NCBI GenBank assembly: GCA_017607445.1
Contig: JAEVHH010000005.1
Span: 3,787,001 to 3,851,000, forward strand
Direction of reading: 5' to 3'
From: Histoplasma ohiense
Lineage: Eukaryota; Ascomycota; Eurotiomycetes; Onygenales; Ajellomycetaceae
Length of the DNA: 64,000 bases
Position numbers and translations under genes: made by a program. The notes beneath the pieces are model-generated. The model was given only the letters and a program-made list of their open reading frames with translations. It was not told where the DNA came from and searched no databases. The first letter of the stretch is position 1, and each line of letters opens with the position of its first letter. This document shows positions 1-11,382 of the stretch, one piece after another.

Positions 1-176
1 GAAAATGGTACGGAACGTCCAGAGGAAATTTGGGGATTGTACTCTGAAGTGAAATAAGACATCTTGGTTAAATGGGTTGGTTTTATTCCTTGTTCTACTT
101 ATCTTTCTAAACTTGAAATAATAAAGGACAATTGAAATGTTTCCATACGGTACATTTAATTGCGGATGCTTCTGCC

Positions 177-1493
177 CTATGTCGACGACAAATCCCCAGC
201 GAGCAACAGCTTTTTTAGTTGATCATCATCCTGATAATTACATAAAGCCTTCTCTCTCCACGTTTCCCATTCCAAGTCTCCGTCAACACCCAACGCCTTC
301 CTAAGACCTTGAAAAATGCCTAGAAACCCCTCCCAATCAGCGACATCATATCCAAGACAGAATTCAAACCTGTGGAGAATTCGCCCCTCCCTCACGATTT
401 CCGCAAGGCGTTCATGCCCTTTGTCTTCTAATAACTGGGCAAAGACTACCTCATCTTCGCCCAGTTGATTTTTTCCATCATAGAAATCAGCAACAGGAAG
501 TAGCATTACCGGAGAATTAAAAGCTGCGGATTTTACATCTGTATGGGCCCATTCCCAATCCACGATCCCTGTGATATTATATTCATCATCAATGAGAATG
601 TGGTCACCTTTGTTATCTGCATGCCGTAAGTAGAACCGCCCATCGGCACGACCAGGACAGAATATTTTCTTCGAAACGGAGTCGAGGAGGAAGCGATGAA
701 CTAAGTAGGCATCGATTGCTCGCAGACTGTAACACTCTTCTCTCATAATCAGATCCAGTGTCAATTGAATGCTTGCAAGTAGGTACTCTCTGGAAGAAGG
801 AAATGGCCCCATGGGTAGCATATGAGAGTTTTTGTAGTCGGTCAATGATTCCCGCGCGAAAAATCCAACACGTTCAGTTCCTGGTTGGTCCAAAGAACCC
901 ATCAGATCGAATGAAAACCGCTGCAATTCGATATATATATCTGCTAGCTGACTCATGACTTTCCTTTTCTGCTCTGCCGAGAGAAGAGACCAGCGAAGCG
1001 ACCGACCCGCCATTTTTTCCATCAAGATATATCCAACGCCAATAGGGTTTTTTTCATCAAGGTTGTAATCAAAAACCTTGGGAACGGGAATTTTTGTCTT
1101 GCTCAGGAACTGCAGAGTCGCCACCTCGCTGCACATAATATAAGCTCGTAGGTCTGGCGGCGGTGAAGTTGCATTCAATCTTCGAATACGTGCAAGCCAG
1201 CTGAGTCCATCCTGAAACTGGATTTCGATGTGGTAATTCATACCGCCCATTACAGAGGAACGCGCTGATCGATCATACTGAAGGGGCCGGGTCAATGAGC
1301 ACGGAACGCCGTCACGCAAGGAACTGGCTCGAGAGAGAAGCGCGGAGACATTGACCTTATTAAGGAGAATTGCCATTTCCTTTTGCTCAGCTTCTCGAGC
1401 CGCCGGGTCGTACGATTTCTCATCCTTCTCAGTCCCAAAATCAACACCTATAGAACAACGTCACAATAATAAAACATTTTGCTCACCTCCCAT
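177..1493 (-). CDS. APH-fold phosphotransferase-family protein
   Basis: A 399-residue open frame runs from an ATG at 1376 to TAG at 177-179. It has the aminoglycoside-phosphotransferase/choline-kinase fold common in fungi: a nucleotide-lobe stretch (VARI-like LARIRRL, then a Glu in SEVATLQFL), the hinge VGYILMEKMAG, a catalytic-loop equivalent LRHADNKGDHILIDDE and the metal-binding GIVDWEWA. The catalytic loop is unusual because the common HGDLHxxN reads HADNKGDH, so activity and substrate are unclear. The frame stays open upstream of 1376 to an acceptor at 1448-1449. A possible first exon is only ATGGGAG (1493-1487), followed by a 39-nt intron (1486-1448) with GTGAGC and TATAG ends that restores phase. 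If that is wrong, translation starts at 1376. No neighbour suggests a pathway. Confidence 0.75.
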
Positions 1494-1702
1494 TTAGGAC
1501 ATTTATGATACTCCGAGCGAAGATGTTTCGCGCAGAGATGACGATCGCAGAGGACACATTCTCCATACGTGCGTACAGAGGGCTTGTCACAGGGTTCGAA
1601 ATCACAACTCCATTGCCATTGGGGATCTACACAGTGATCAGTGGTGGTTCATGGTATATGATTAGACTGTACAACATAGAAGGGTTAGTTACCTAAAATC
1701 TG

Positions 1703-1798
1703 TTAGGCCACTGGGGCAAAAGAGCTCTCTCACACCAGCGCCATGCTGGTAGTAGAGGAGACGAACCAATCCAAACCCCCCAACAAAATCATACAAGG
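1703..1798. repeat. MITE-like repeat, right end missing
   Basis: It begins with the same TTAGGCCACT end as the complete copy at 1938-2046. It shares the internal hairpin core ACCAGCGCCATGCTGGT and the tail around CCAATCC to CCCCCCAAC. The right terminal inverted repeat is absent. It differs from the copy at 37,762 over the shared core mainly by two transitions. Confidence 0.7.
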
Positions 1799-1937
1799 GG
1801 TAGAGGGGTGAGCGAGCTGGTGTTAGTAGGTATGGACTACGGCTACCCTATCACGTGCCCCCCCCACCCATAGGTACCTAGCCCTAGGTACCTAGGTATT
1901 GTGTTGCTCGCGCTTAGATAGGTAGTAAATGATATTA

Positions 1938-2046
1938 TTAGGCCACTGGGGCAAAAGAGCTCAATCACCACCAGCGCCGTGGTGGTATATAGTTAGAGGG
2001 TACGAATCACCCAATCCAATCCCCCCAACAGGATATAGTGGCCTAA
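1938..2046. mobile_element. Short TIR element (MITE) with TA target duplication
   Basis: A 109-bp element is bounded by perfect inverted repeats TTAGGCCACT and AGTGGCCTAA, and is flanked on both sides by TA. If the TA is included the match is 12 bp. A TA duplication is typical of Tc1/mariner-type transposition. The interior has a short hairpin (ACCACCAGCGCCGTGGTGGT) and no coding capacity, so it would depend on a transposase supplied elsewhere; none is visible here. Confidence 0.75.
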
Positions 2047-3152
2047 TATAATGGATCCAGCTGGAAAGGTCACTTGATCTCAGGTTGGTGAGCCGAGGGG
2101 AAGTCGCTGAGACGGGGTAATCAAATAATACTTCGATCCCTGATACTGTAATCCAGTCCCTTGAAGGGATATCGCACATCGTATTTCCGTCGCTTTCTCC
2201 GAAAGGGGTGTCACCAAACCGTAATGAGGAGTCCTAAGGGGTTATGGTTGTCACCCCGAGTGCTTAAACTAGTCATCTCACTGGATGTCTACTCCGTACA
2301 GATGCACCATGTGATAACTCTGCAGTAGTTCTAAACAGCTGCCTTCTGCTTCGCTTTCATGGGAACGACATGGAAAGATATAAATAATGGGTTTGAACCC
2401 CTCCTCCGTTGACATATTCCCAAACTCCTTCAAGCTGTCCAGAATCTATATTCTCGAAGTATTCGAACCTAGTTCTTGTTGAGGATACCCTCCAGGTGTG
2501 TTAAATAAGGAGGGTGGATCGAGATATTGCAAAGCTCGTAAGTTTGTCGATATATTAATACTACTCTAGCACTCATCATGTTGATATAACAGACAAATAA
2601 CCCATATCGAGCCACGTTGAGAAGGCATTGGGACCTCAGTTCTGCAGGGAGTTAGAGATAAGGAGACGCTCTCTGTTGGCTTGACGTAAATGGCTGGTGG
2701 CTTTGTGGATTATTTGTATGGTACTGTACAATGTTGCTCGGTGTGTTGTAATGGTAGAAGCTGCTAACCATGGAAAGACAATGAATAAGCTTGGTATATT
2801 TTACAGCCGAGAAGAGCTGGAGGCCCATTGGATCCGTGCGAGACGTTTGATGCCAGTGTCGTTGGAACTGCCCTTGCTTTCGTCGTATGGACAGAAGGAA
2901 GCTGAGGTTGTGATATCTCCTGCATTGGTGCTCTCGTCAAAACTCTCCATGAAGAAGCAGATGACGGGCATGAAATTTGATTCGTTCTCATCATTTGGGG
3001 TCCATGGATTTGACAGGGGTTCATAGCCAACGAGCCTGTATCTACCAATATGGGGGAGTTTGGACAAGACCATTTATATCAGCACGACGTAACACGCAAT
3101 GTATTATTAATTCTGTTTATTTGTTTGATGGGCGCTGTGCTTCGACTCACAT

Positions 3153-4214
3153 ATGACCGTACCAATACAAAACGTCATCTTCCAAGTCCTTCCAACAGCA
3201 GCAAAATCTCTACTCTATCCCCGGGTAGTAAAATTGCACTTCAAAAACATGGCCAACAACGATTCTCCTCCCATGTACACGGACACTCCTTTGGCCGTCA
3301 TCCCCACGCCAAAGTTTGAAACAGGCAACGTGCGTATCTGCACCTATTTCCCTTCTCAGCTCGCCCATGGTCAGCGGGACAGGAATCTCGTTGCTGACCG
3401 GCCCATCCTGTAGGAAGACCAGTTCACCATCGAGGCTTCCCACATGGCTCTCAGCCACAACGCATTCATCCGCGGCTTCAACAGCATCTACCAACAGGCT
3501 TCTCGCCTCCGGGAGCCCACGGACAAGTCAGACTTCGTCGGCTACTGCCAGGCGTGGATCGAATGCGTCAAGACCCACCACCACTATGAGGAGACGGACC
3601 TGTTTCCCAACATCAACAAGGCGGCCGGCACGACTGGTTTGATGGCAGATGCCGTGCAGGAGCACGAGCTTTTTTACGGCGGGATGGACCGGATGAAGGC
3701 CTATCTCGATGAAACGGGTGCGCAGTTCTCCGCCGCAGAGCTGATTTCCATCATGGACTCGTTCAAGGAGCCGCTGCACAGTCATCTCAAGGCTGAGCCG
3801 CCCGCCATCGTCGATTTGGCGAGGTACAACACGGAGCAGAACCCGATAGATATCATGGCCATCGCCGCCGCTGCTGGTAAGACCCTGCTTCTGCGCACAA
3901 CCCCTTCCCCGCTTCAGTGAGTGAACTTGCATCGATTGTATCACAGGATTCCATTAGGCATTGTCACTGGATTCTGATGTGTTTCTCTAGGCAAAAAACA
4001 GGTCGGCTTTAGCTTCTTCCTAAACACCGTGCCCGTCTTCTTCCTGAACATGGAAACGGCCACCTTCGAAGGCGGCATGTGGCACGGCGTTTTCCCGCCT
4101 CTGAAAGGATTTGCGAGAACTCTCGTGAACAACATCGTGCCCATGTGGCACTCTGGCAGATGGCGTTTTGCCAGCTGCACGCCCGATGGAGAATATAAGC
4201 AGCTGGCTGTTTAG
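3153..4214 (+). CDS. Hemerythrin-like HHE cation-binding domain protein
   Basis: Three exons fit: 3153-3329, 3414-3876 and 3991-4214, giving about 287 residues. Intron 1 (84 nt) has GTGCGT, a CTGAC branch and TAG ends; intron 2 (114 nt) has GTAAGA and CTAG ends; phases agree. The protein has an all-helical hemerythrin/HHE pattern: SHMALSHN (His69, His74), THHHYEETD (His114-116, Glu118-119), QEHELF (His143) and HSHLKAE (His181, His183, Glu187). These are the expected di-iron ligands. The C-terminus (FSFFLNTVPVFFLNMET) is hydrophobic and typical of the fungal subfamily. Function in fungi is poorly known; oxygen or iron sensing or storage is a family-level guess. Translation could instead begin at an in-frame ATG near 3249. 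Confidence 0.88.
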
Positions 4215-4690
4215 ATTAAATCATATTCGGAGTTAGAGCTGTTTCTAGTTGTATCTGGGCTTATTATTTTTTTGTTGCTATGTAACTAGCTAGTGTTGCG
4301 ATACCCAAATCATGAATGAAGGGAATTTTGTTGGTCCTTGGAAATGGGTGGAATGTTGAGATAAATATTTAAATACTGTACCTCCCAGCTTGGTCAAGGA
4401 GACGGGCACAGTGCATGTATTTAAATACTTCGTTAAGACAGTGGCCCCTCGATTTGATGCCAATTCTTGAAATATGAAACCGACACACATCCAATTTCTC
4501 TGAGTAAATATTTAATCGATCTCAAATCATAAAATCATCGCCAGGAACTTTCGTCTTGATCTTTTTCGCGGCTTGGCGTTATAATAAATCCTGTAAATAT
4601 CCCACCCTCAAAGCGCGGCACCGGAATCGATGTCGTCTGCCTCCGTATTTCCAACCTCAAGACGACCCTTTTCATCCTCCGTTCCTCAGC

Positions 4691-6422
4691 ATGGCCTCGC
4701 ACGTTGCTGTGATAGACTCCACTGCTCGAAAGGCTACGGTCAAGGTCACTCCTACAAAACATCTCACTGAGGTTCTATCGGAAGCATGTTCCAAGCTTGG
4801 CCTTGATGCCCGCCAATATGGACTCAAGTGAGTGCTTAGTTCTGCCTACCCGGCGGTGCCGCATGTCTGAAAGCAATATGTATCCTGGGTTCCCTACTAA
4901 CCGTTGACCCGTGCCTTTTTCTGAAAGACATCAGAAGAAACAGATCGATCTCTCGCTCTCTATACGACTATCGGGGCTAAGCTCCGGTGCTAGGCTTGAG
5001 CTTGTCCAGCTTTCGCGCTCCCCCTCCGTCGTCTCCGTTGCCTTACAGCTTCCCGAATCAGAGGCCCGAGGTGCCCCAAACGGCCGTTTAACCGATAAGT
5101 TCCCCAGTACTACCACGTTATGGCATGTTTTACGGAAGTTTGAAGCCGGGGTGGCGGGGAATGGAACCACGAGAAACCTGACGGCTAGAGGGGTGCCGTC
5201 GACGGCAACTGGTGCGGGGCGGTTGTTTTATGAGTCTCCTGTCATTCAAGTTGTCGGGAGGGAGCTATCGTCATTTGGGGATCTACAGAGGACTCTTGGG
5301 CAGCTGGGGTTCAATAGCGGAAGCACTCTCCTCAGATTAAACTTCCGGGCGACGGATAAGCCGCTCGAAGAAGCCATGATGGAAATCGCGGAGTACTTCA
5401 AGTCCATAGAAGAAGAGGAGGACACAAGTAATGTGAATGCTGCCGGGAGCTCAAAACGCGAAACTCTCGTTCCGTCAGCCTCAGAACGGGCAATGCCAGA
5501 ATCATCCGCTACATCGACCCCATCCGATATTACAGATCCCACCCCCGAGCGTCAAGCCATCCCAGAACAGCAACAAAGTACGGAAAACCCCGCCCAAACC
5601 CCTCCTCCAGTGACCACTGTATCATCAAGGCCTACCACCGTTTACGCCCCACCCTCGAGCGCAGTACCACAATCCGCGCAAACCCCATTCAACGAGCACG
5701 ACTACGTCCCTACCGTCGACCAAGCAAAAGCTCACCAACTTCACCTCAGCCGCACCACCCGCCCCACCCGCCTCCCCACCGACGCAGAACTGGCGGCACA
5801 AGCATCCGCCCAGGAAACCAAGCTTGCCAGCATCGCCGATGTCGAAGTCAAGATCCGCTTCCCCGATCAAAGCCAGGTAGTCTCCAAGTTCACCAGGGAA
5901 GATACGGCGCAGGGTCTGTACGCGTTTGTCAGAAGTTGCCTGGATAGTTCTATATCGGGCGAGAAATTCTCGTTGTCATGTTTCGCTGCTGCTGGCGGGG
6001 TCGCGGGCGCGGGCGCGGCCGCGGCCGCTCCACTCACTACCCCCCTACACACCCACCATTTCCTATCATCAAACCCGACAAATAAAAAAGGCCAGTCCGT
6101 CATCCCGGACGTGGCTGAGAAATTACTCATTCGCGATTTGCGCATGAGTGGCCGCGTGCTGGTGAATTTCTCCTGGGCGGACGATGTCTCGTCGCGGGCG
6201 AAGAGCGCGTCGACACGGGTGCAGATTCTCCGCCCCGAACTGAGGCAGGTGGCTAGCCAGATCAAGGTGCAGGAGGTGGCTGCTCTTCCTGTCCGTGATG
6301 AGAAGGGGGATAAGTCGTTGCTGCAGAGGCTGGGCGGCGGTGATGGGGATCAGGGACGTGCGGGCGCGAGGAAAGGGGGTGGCGGGGTGCCGAAGTGGCT
6401 GAAGTTACCTGGGAAGAAGTAG
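4691..6422 (+). CDS. UBX-domain protein of the TUG/ASPSCR1 (Ubx4-like) family
   Basis: Two exons fit, 4691-4827 and 4928-6422, separated by a 100-nt intron with GTGAGT, a CTAAC branch and an AAAG acceptor; about 543 residues. Residues 1-80 form the TUG ubiquitin-like domain that is N-terminal in this family (MASHVAVID, then YGLKHQKKQIDLSLS joined across the intron). A Ser/Thr/Pro-rich linker follows. The UBX domain starts near VEVKIRFPDQSQVVSKF in the C-terminal third. These proteins are cofactors of the AAA ATPase Cdc48/p97; the yeast relative is Ubx4. The UBX domain carries an Ala/Gly-rich insertion (GVAGAGAAAAAPL). The tail is basic and glycine-rich. Confidence 0.88.
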
Positions 6423-7290
6423 GGAGGGAGACATTTTGTTCATTTTATTCATAGAGTTTATCTTTGTATCGCTTTTGCTACGATGAGCTTAGACGGCAAT
6501 GAAGCGTGATGATAATGAAATATGAGACTTTGATTTAACGGTTGATAAAAATGCGATGCATTAGGGTATTGGTGTGCCTTCCATCGCATTTTTCGCTTTC
6601 TATCGTTGATGATACATGCCCGTGTTTCGTTTTCTTTCTTTCTTTCTTTCTTTTATTTTTTTATTTTTTTTTTTTTCCGGTTGATGGTACTGTACGTAGG
6701 AAGGGATGCTTCTCTACCGTAGAAGAAGAACAGGGAAAAAAAATGGAGGTGGTTTTTTGTAAATATCATCGTGACTCCATTAACAAAGTCTCTGATAGCT
6801 AGCTACTGTGTCCTTCCCTCACAGGGTTCTTCTTCTTGCCCTCATTTCCCAGTTTCAAGGGGATAACTGCTTGTTCCTCGTGTCCTTTGCGCCATACTGA
6901 GCCTCATATTTCCGGCGAGCAACGGGGGGGATGGGTGAGGAGAGAACCAACAGCCGTATCTAAGTAGCACAACATAAAAGATACAGGTGGGTAGGGAAAA
7001 CATCGATGAGCAAAAATCAAAGACCAGGGTGGTTGGATATGTACGGTATTTTGCTCTTTGTTGTTTGTTTGTTTGTTTGTTTTTTTGGTTCTTGATATTT
7101 CATTTCCATTAATTGAAAAAAGATGCACACATGATGGGGGAAAAAAAAAACAAGTTTAAATGGTAATCCATGACACCAAACCCTTTAATTCAAAGAGTAA
7201 CAACAACCAGCAACAGTCCCGTTCCCCAATTTCCTCCCCCACGAGAACCACAGGACTTTCTAATTTTGCCCTCCTTCGATATAAGAACAT
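6423..7290. other. Convergent 3' regions with simple repeats
   Basis: This is the space between the UBX gene and the converging eL36 gene. It holds a T-rich TTTC repeat (about 6628-6676), a TTTG repeat near 7060-7082 and a short A-run at 7140. I see no coding sequence. Confidence 0.6.
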
Positions 7291-8302
7291 TTAGTGGCCG
7301 GCTCTCTTGGCCTCGGCAATGACTCCTTGCATTTCGTCGACCTTTCTCTTGGCACGACCAAAGGTTCCGAGCTAGATTAGATGAAAGATTTTGAGTTAGT
7401 GGTAATTCCTTCTCGAGAATGCGTATGTGCGTGCGCCCTATGACGCTGTACCATGCCCCTATCGGTTTCCAATTTCCGCGAGTTTTGAATATAGCCTGTC
7501 CCCCTTGAATTGAGAAAAATATGTGCGTTCGAGGCGGTCATCATATTGCAGATTTGTGACAAAGCATCCATGCAGATCTGGGGCTTCGAATTTTGGTCGT
7601 TGGAGGATGGTATTATCAAATGGGGATCCATCTCGATCATTTCCTCTTCGCTCTTCTTTTATTTCACGTTCCACTCTTCGTTCCTCAACAGTCGTTTCAT
7701 CTCAACTACTCGCTCCACCTCTTGAACCCGACAAAGGCTACGGCTTAACTGGAAAAATGCAAATAAATAAATGGGTACTCACCCGTTTCTTCGCGAGCTT
7801 CCGGGCCCGCTTGTCCTGGGCGTTTCTCAACAGTTCAACGACACGGCGCTCATATGGGGCAAGGCCGGCGACCTCCTTCACGATATCACGGACGAACTTG
7901 GTGCGGCGGGAGAGGTGGCCTTTTGTCCGCGAGATGCGTGTCTTGGTTGTGTTGGCGGTGGTTTTCTAAACAGGGCGTAAAAAAAATCCCAACTGGTTAG
8001 CTCTTTTGCTCGTGTGCTCATCCATAAGCGTACTGATGTTTCGATTTTTTCTATCTTCTTTTTTCCAGTCCATAATATATTGAAAGCAAAAAAACCGCGG
8101 GAATTGGGCAGTAAATGAAAACTTTTACAGCCCAAGGCAATTAGGCGGGTAGCAATTCTCATTCTGGAGGATGAAAAGGGGAGGCGCGTGTGTTCCAAGA
8201 GCAGTAGCTTTGCTACCGGAAGAGACGGTTTGAAGGGTGTGAATTCCAACATACATGGCCTTTGTTCAAGCCGACGGCAATTCCGGAGCGTTCCTTCGCC
8301 AT
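7291..8302 (-). CDS. RPL36: 60S ribosomal protein eL36
   Basis: Three exons give 103 residues: 8302-8255 (MAKERSGIAVGLNKGH), 7965-7783 and 7371-7291, ending TAA. Both introns are phase 0 and long for the window: 289 nt (GTATGT to TTTAG) and 411 nt (GTGAGT to CTAG). Landmarks of the family are GLNKGHKTT, RISRTKGHLSRRTKFVR, VAGLAPYERRVVELL, KRARKLAKKRLGTFGRAK and the C-terminal EAKRAGH. It is a structural protein of the large ribosomal subunit. Large 5' introns are usual for fungal ribosomal-protein genes. A telomere-repeat-like box lies about 135 bp upstream of the ATG. Confidence 0.97.
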
Positions 8303-8435
8303 CTCGATCGTTGATGACGGGGTGATGGTGGTGGGTGGTGCGGAGGATTTGTCGTCGTTGTCGCTGTCGTTTTCTTCCTTGGTTGAAGTGCCTTCCTTGG
8401 ATGAGGCTCAAAGTACAGTGCGAAGCGAGAAAAGC

Positions 8436-8453
8436 GGGTTTAGGGTTTAGGGC
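8436..8453. promoter_or_regulatory. Telomere-repeat-like box upstream of eL36
   Basis: GGGTTTAGGGTTTAGGGC contains two TTTAGGG units about 135 bp upstream of the eL36 start, reading AACCCTAA on the gene's strand. Such telo-box motifs bound by Tbf1-type factors mark ribosomal-protein promoters in many fungi. The motif is seen directly; the binding factor is an inference. Confidence 0.55.
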
Positions 8454-11351
8454 TGTAGCCCTACCTGTGTCCCAAAACGGGTTGGACGAGTGTCTGGATA
8501 AACCTCAAAAACACAACAACAGACCGTACTAGGATACTTCATATCAACAACAACCGTATGTTCCTTTTCCCGAATTATTCAGGCAGATATTTGGATACGT
8601 CTTGGTATCCGTTTTCTAGAACTTTGTCATGGACAGATTTAAACCTTTCTCGGCCAAAGCCATGTGTTAACATCCAGATGACCAGCGATGGTATAGTATT
8701 ACGTGTGAAACACCCTGTGCATGATAGACCTGAATCTGAGGGATACCGCCAGTTCCTTATTCTCATTATGGATGCGCTTAGCTGGGAATCGTTCGCCAGC
8801 TTTATGATCAACAATTCGACCCATCGTTGACAGTTTTGCAGACATCGCGGAATTTTGGAGGCGAATCTTGCTGAACTTTTACAAAATCATCAAACCATGG
8901 AAAAGAGCCCTGTCTGTTGCATCTCCTTTCGACGTAGTAGATTTCCAGTACGTTGGCGGCATTGACATCATCCCGCCGTTTTCGATGCAGTCAGCTAGCT
9001 CTTGAGGTTTTCGCATTCTTATGACATTCTTGTTTTCACCAGCACTCAAACGATGTTGTGCGCCAGGAGACTCATATCCGCCATACACAACAGTGAATGA
9101 ATGTTTACTTATTTCTATTCCCCGCAAGGATCCGGGGTGCGGGTTGAGAATGTATCCAATTGTCTTCTCGACTCCTATACCAGTGGAAGATACTGTACAT
9201 CCAGACAGCGGAAGCTTCTCTCTCAACGTTGGGATTTCGTTAACGGGGCTGCCAACTTACAATCATCTGCCCTTGTTGTGAAAGCTTGCCGACGATACTA
9301 CTACGGGAGGGCGTTTTTGAATACTTTGAGGAGAAGTACTAACTACCTACCTACCTCGGAGTTCATTTTCCTTACCCGTATCCCAGTGCATGTATGCTAT
9401 GACGGGGGTAGGCAAATGGGGATGACGGTGGAAGGGATCATTTAATAATTTTCTATTGTAGTTAACTAGCTATTTGTTATTTTCATATAATCGGATATTC
9501 ACGTAGTTAACTTACTATGCTAAACCGGAGGCGGTGATGATATCAATTTTTAGCCCCCTTTTGCAAAACTTTTAATCTCATAGTTTGATTCATTTTTTTT
9601 TTTTTTGGTTGGCCAAATCCTTAGAGAAGTGATTGGAATTGGCAAAAGTGAAAAGCGGACAATCGTGCGATATGATATCTTCATTAGACTACTCGTAGTG
9701 AAGCACGGTGCTCAACATACCAAGGCCAAGAAGCTGGTCATGTCTACGCATACGAGAAGGCCATAAGAACAAGACAGGAATGAAGTCGAATTTGTTCTGG
9801 CTGGGTGAACCTGGAGCACATATATACATATTCTGAAACCAATCCCCACTACATTCCCCGAGACGGGATTATCGACGCAGGACATCGAAACCCGATAAGG
9901 AGACGCAAGCCAAGCCGAGCAATCGGAGTCGAGAATATCAGGCAGGGCTACGATCCCGGTCGCCAGGAAGATGGCGAAAATTCAGAACAAAAATATCTTA
10001 CACATTCGCTTAATGATGGATTGAAACCAGGTATGAACATGGAGGTGGGCTGTTTTGAGTACGAAGGCCTGGACCTGCCAACCTGGACCCTCATACAAAG
10101 AGGGATCAGGTAACACGCTTCTGTGCCCCACACTAGCCGCCTTGAAAGTAGAAAGAAAACGGTCCCATAGCTCTCCCGCTCTCCCGCTTTCCCAATTGCT
10201 AAGATGGGGACTCGGTTCTGCGCGCTAAGGGAGCTGAATTGGCAGTCCTCCTCATTATTTCTCCTTTGAAACTGGGGCCATGCAGCTAAGGGGCCACTTA
10301 TACAGCTGTTGTCTTATTGATGGTAGCATTAAAGATTGATCAAGGGTCTCGGAAAGATGCATGTATAGGAGATGACGCCGCATGGGAAATGCGAAGATAC
10401 GTGCCGACTGTAGAACAAAACATACATGCAAATGAAAGCTGAAAGCCGGCTGCGGCCTGTGAAAAAAGTCCAACAACGCACGTTGGCGCAACTGTATAGA
10501 TGGTTTATTCCAGTTCTCTGTGTCATTCGATGTAAAGTAGAGCGAATTGAGGGACCAAATTGTGCAATCTGTCTAATTATATATATATACTTCTATAGGC
10601 ATACACACAAACTGATAAATGTGAAGAACCAGACAAAGGACAAACAGAGTTCGGGTGATTTTTTGAGTAAATACTGGTATGCAACCATGCATGATGGAAC
10701 ACTCTGGCTGCTGACGCTCGGGGAGTTAAGAAGCGACAAAGAGAGGATGAAGACAGGATGAGCAGATAGCAGATGGAGAGTCGAGCATGTAGTGTACATG
10801 TACAGTACTTGTACCTTGTAGTGACTTTTCATCGGAGATACTGGGGTAACTCGAGATTCGCCCGATCGTTCTAGGTTGGGTGGACCAGTAGGAGTATTTT
10901 CCGTGGTATCTGTGAAGGAGTGCTCCTCCGAGGCCCCAAAAGCTCGTCGGATCAATTCTCTCCCTTCCCGCATCGTGCTTCATGGTTTATGAAAATGAAC
11001 AATATTAGTAGTAGTGTCTCCTGGGGGCCGGAGAGAAACCCACTCAGGGATTTTCTGCATCGCTTTGATGGATGGATCACTCATTTCACTGCTTTTGGCG
11101 AAGTGCAGGTAGGGCTTGTATCCCTCTCCCGCTCTAGCCTGCCTGCATTTACCGTTTGCACCCGCCTCGGTCATTGGATGTAGTGTTTCACGCTGAATTT
11201 GTAATTTGTTCTCCTACTTCTCATGTATTAGTAGTTCTCCATTATCCGCCGCCGCCGCTTGTCAATTACTATTGAACAAGCAAACAGTAAAAAGGCCATC
11301 CCGGAGAGGCGATTGGAACGCTGGGAGTTTTGGGGTTCAAAAGGACGAAGG

Positions 11352-11382
<31 letters not shown>

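Larger units (their letters stand above)
1494..3152. other. Intergenic region with small repeats, no supported gene
   Basis: Two TIR-type repeats lie here (1703-1798 and 1938-2046), with a short palindromic tract around AGGTACCTAGCCCTAGGTAC at 1872-1900. Open frames of 72-109 codons occur on both strands between 1961 and 3073. None resembles a family I know, and they overlap each other, so I do not call them. A stretch at 2390-2500 could be a decayed minus-strand exon, but this is not supported. Confidence 0.5.

Noticed and set aside
1590..1605. GGTTCGAAATC resembling a tRNA B box
   Set aside because: No matching A box or acceptor and anticodon stems around it.
2697..3073. Overlapping plus and minus ORFs before the hemerythrin gene
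   Set aside because: Three frames overlap and none is recognisable; likely chance.
7372..7782. C/D snoRNA in eL36 intron 2 (C-box-like ATGATGA on the minus strand near 7550)
   Set aside because: No D box CTGA at a suitable distance and no terminal stem.
8879..9226. 115-codon minus ORF
   Set aside because: Plausible composition but no recognisable domain, and open frames exist on both strands.
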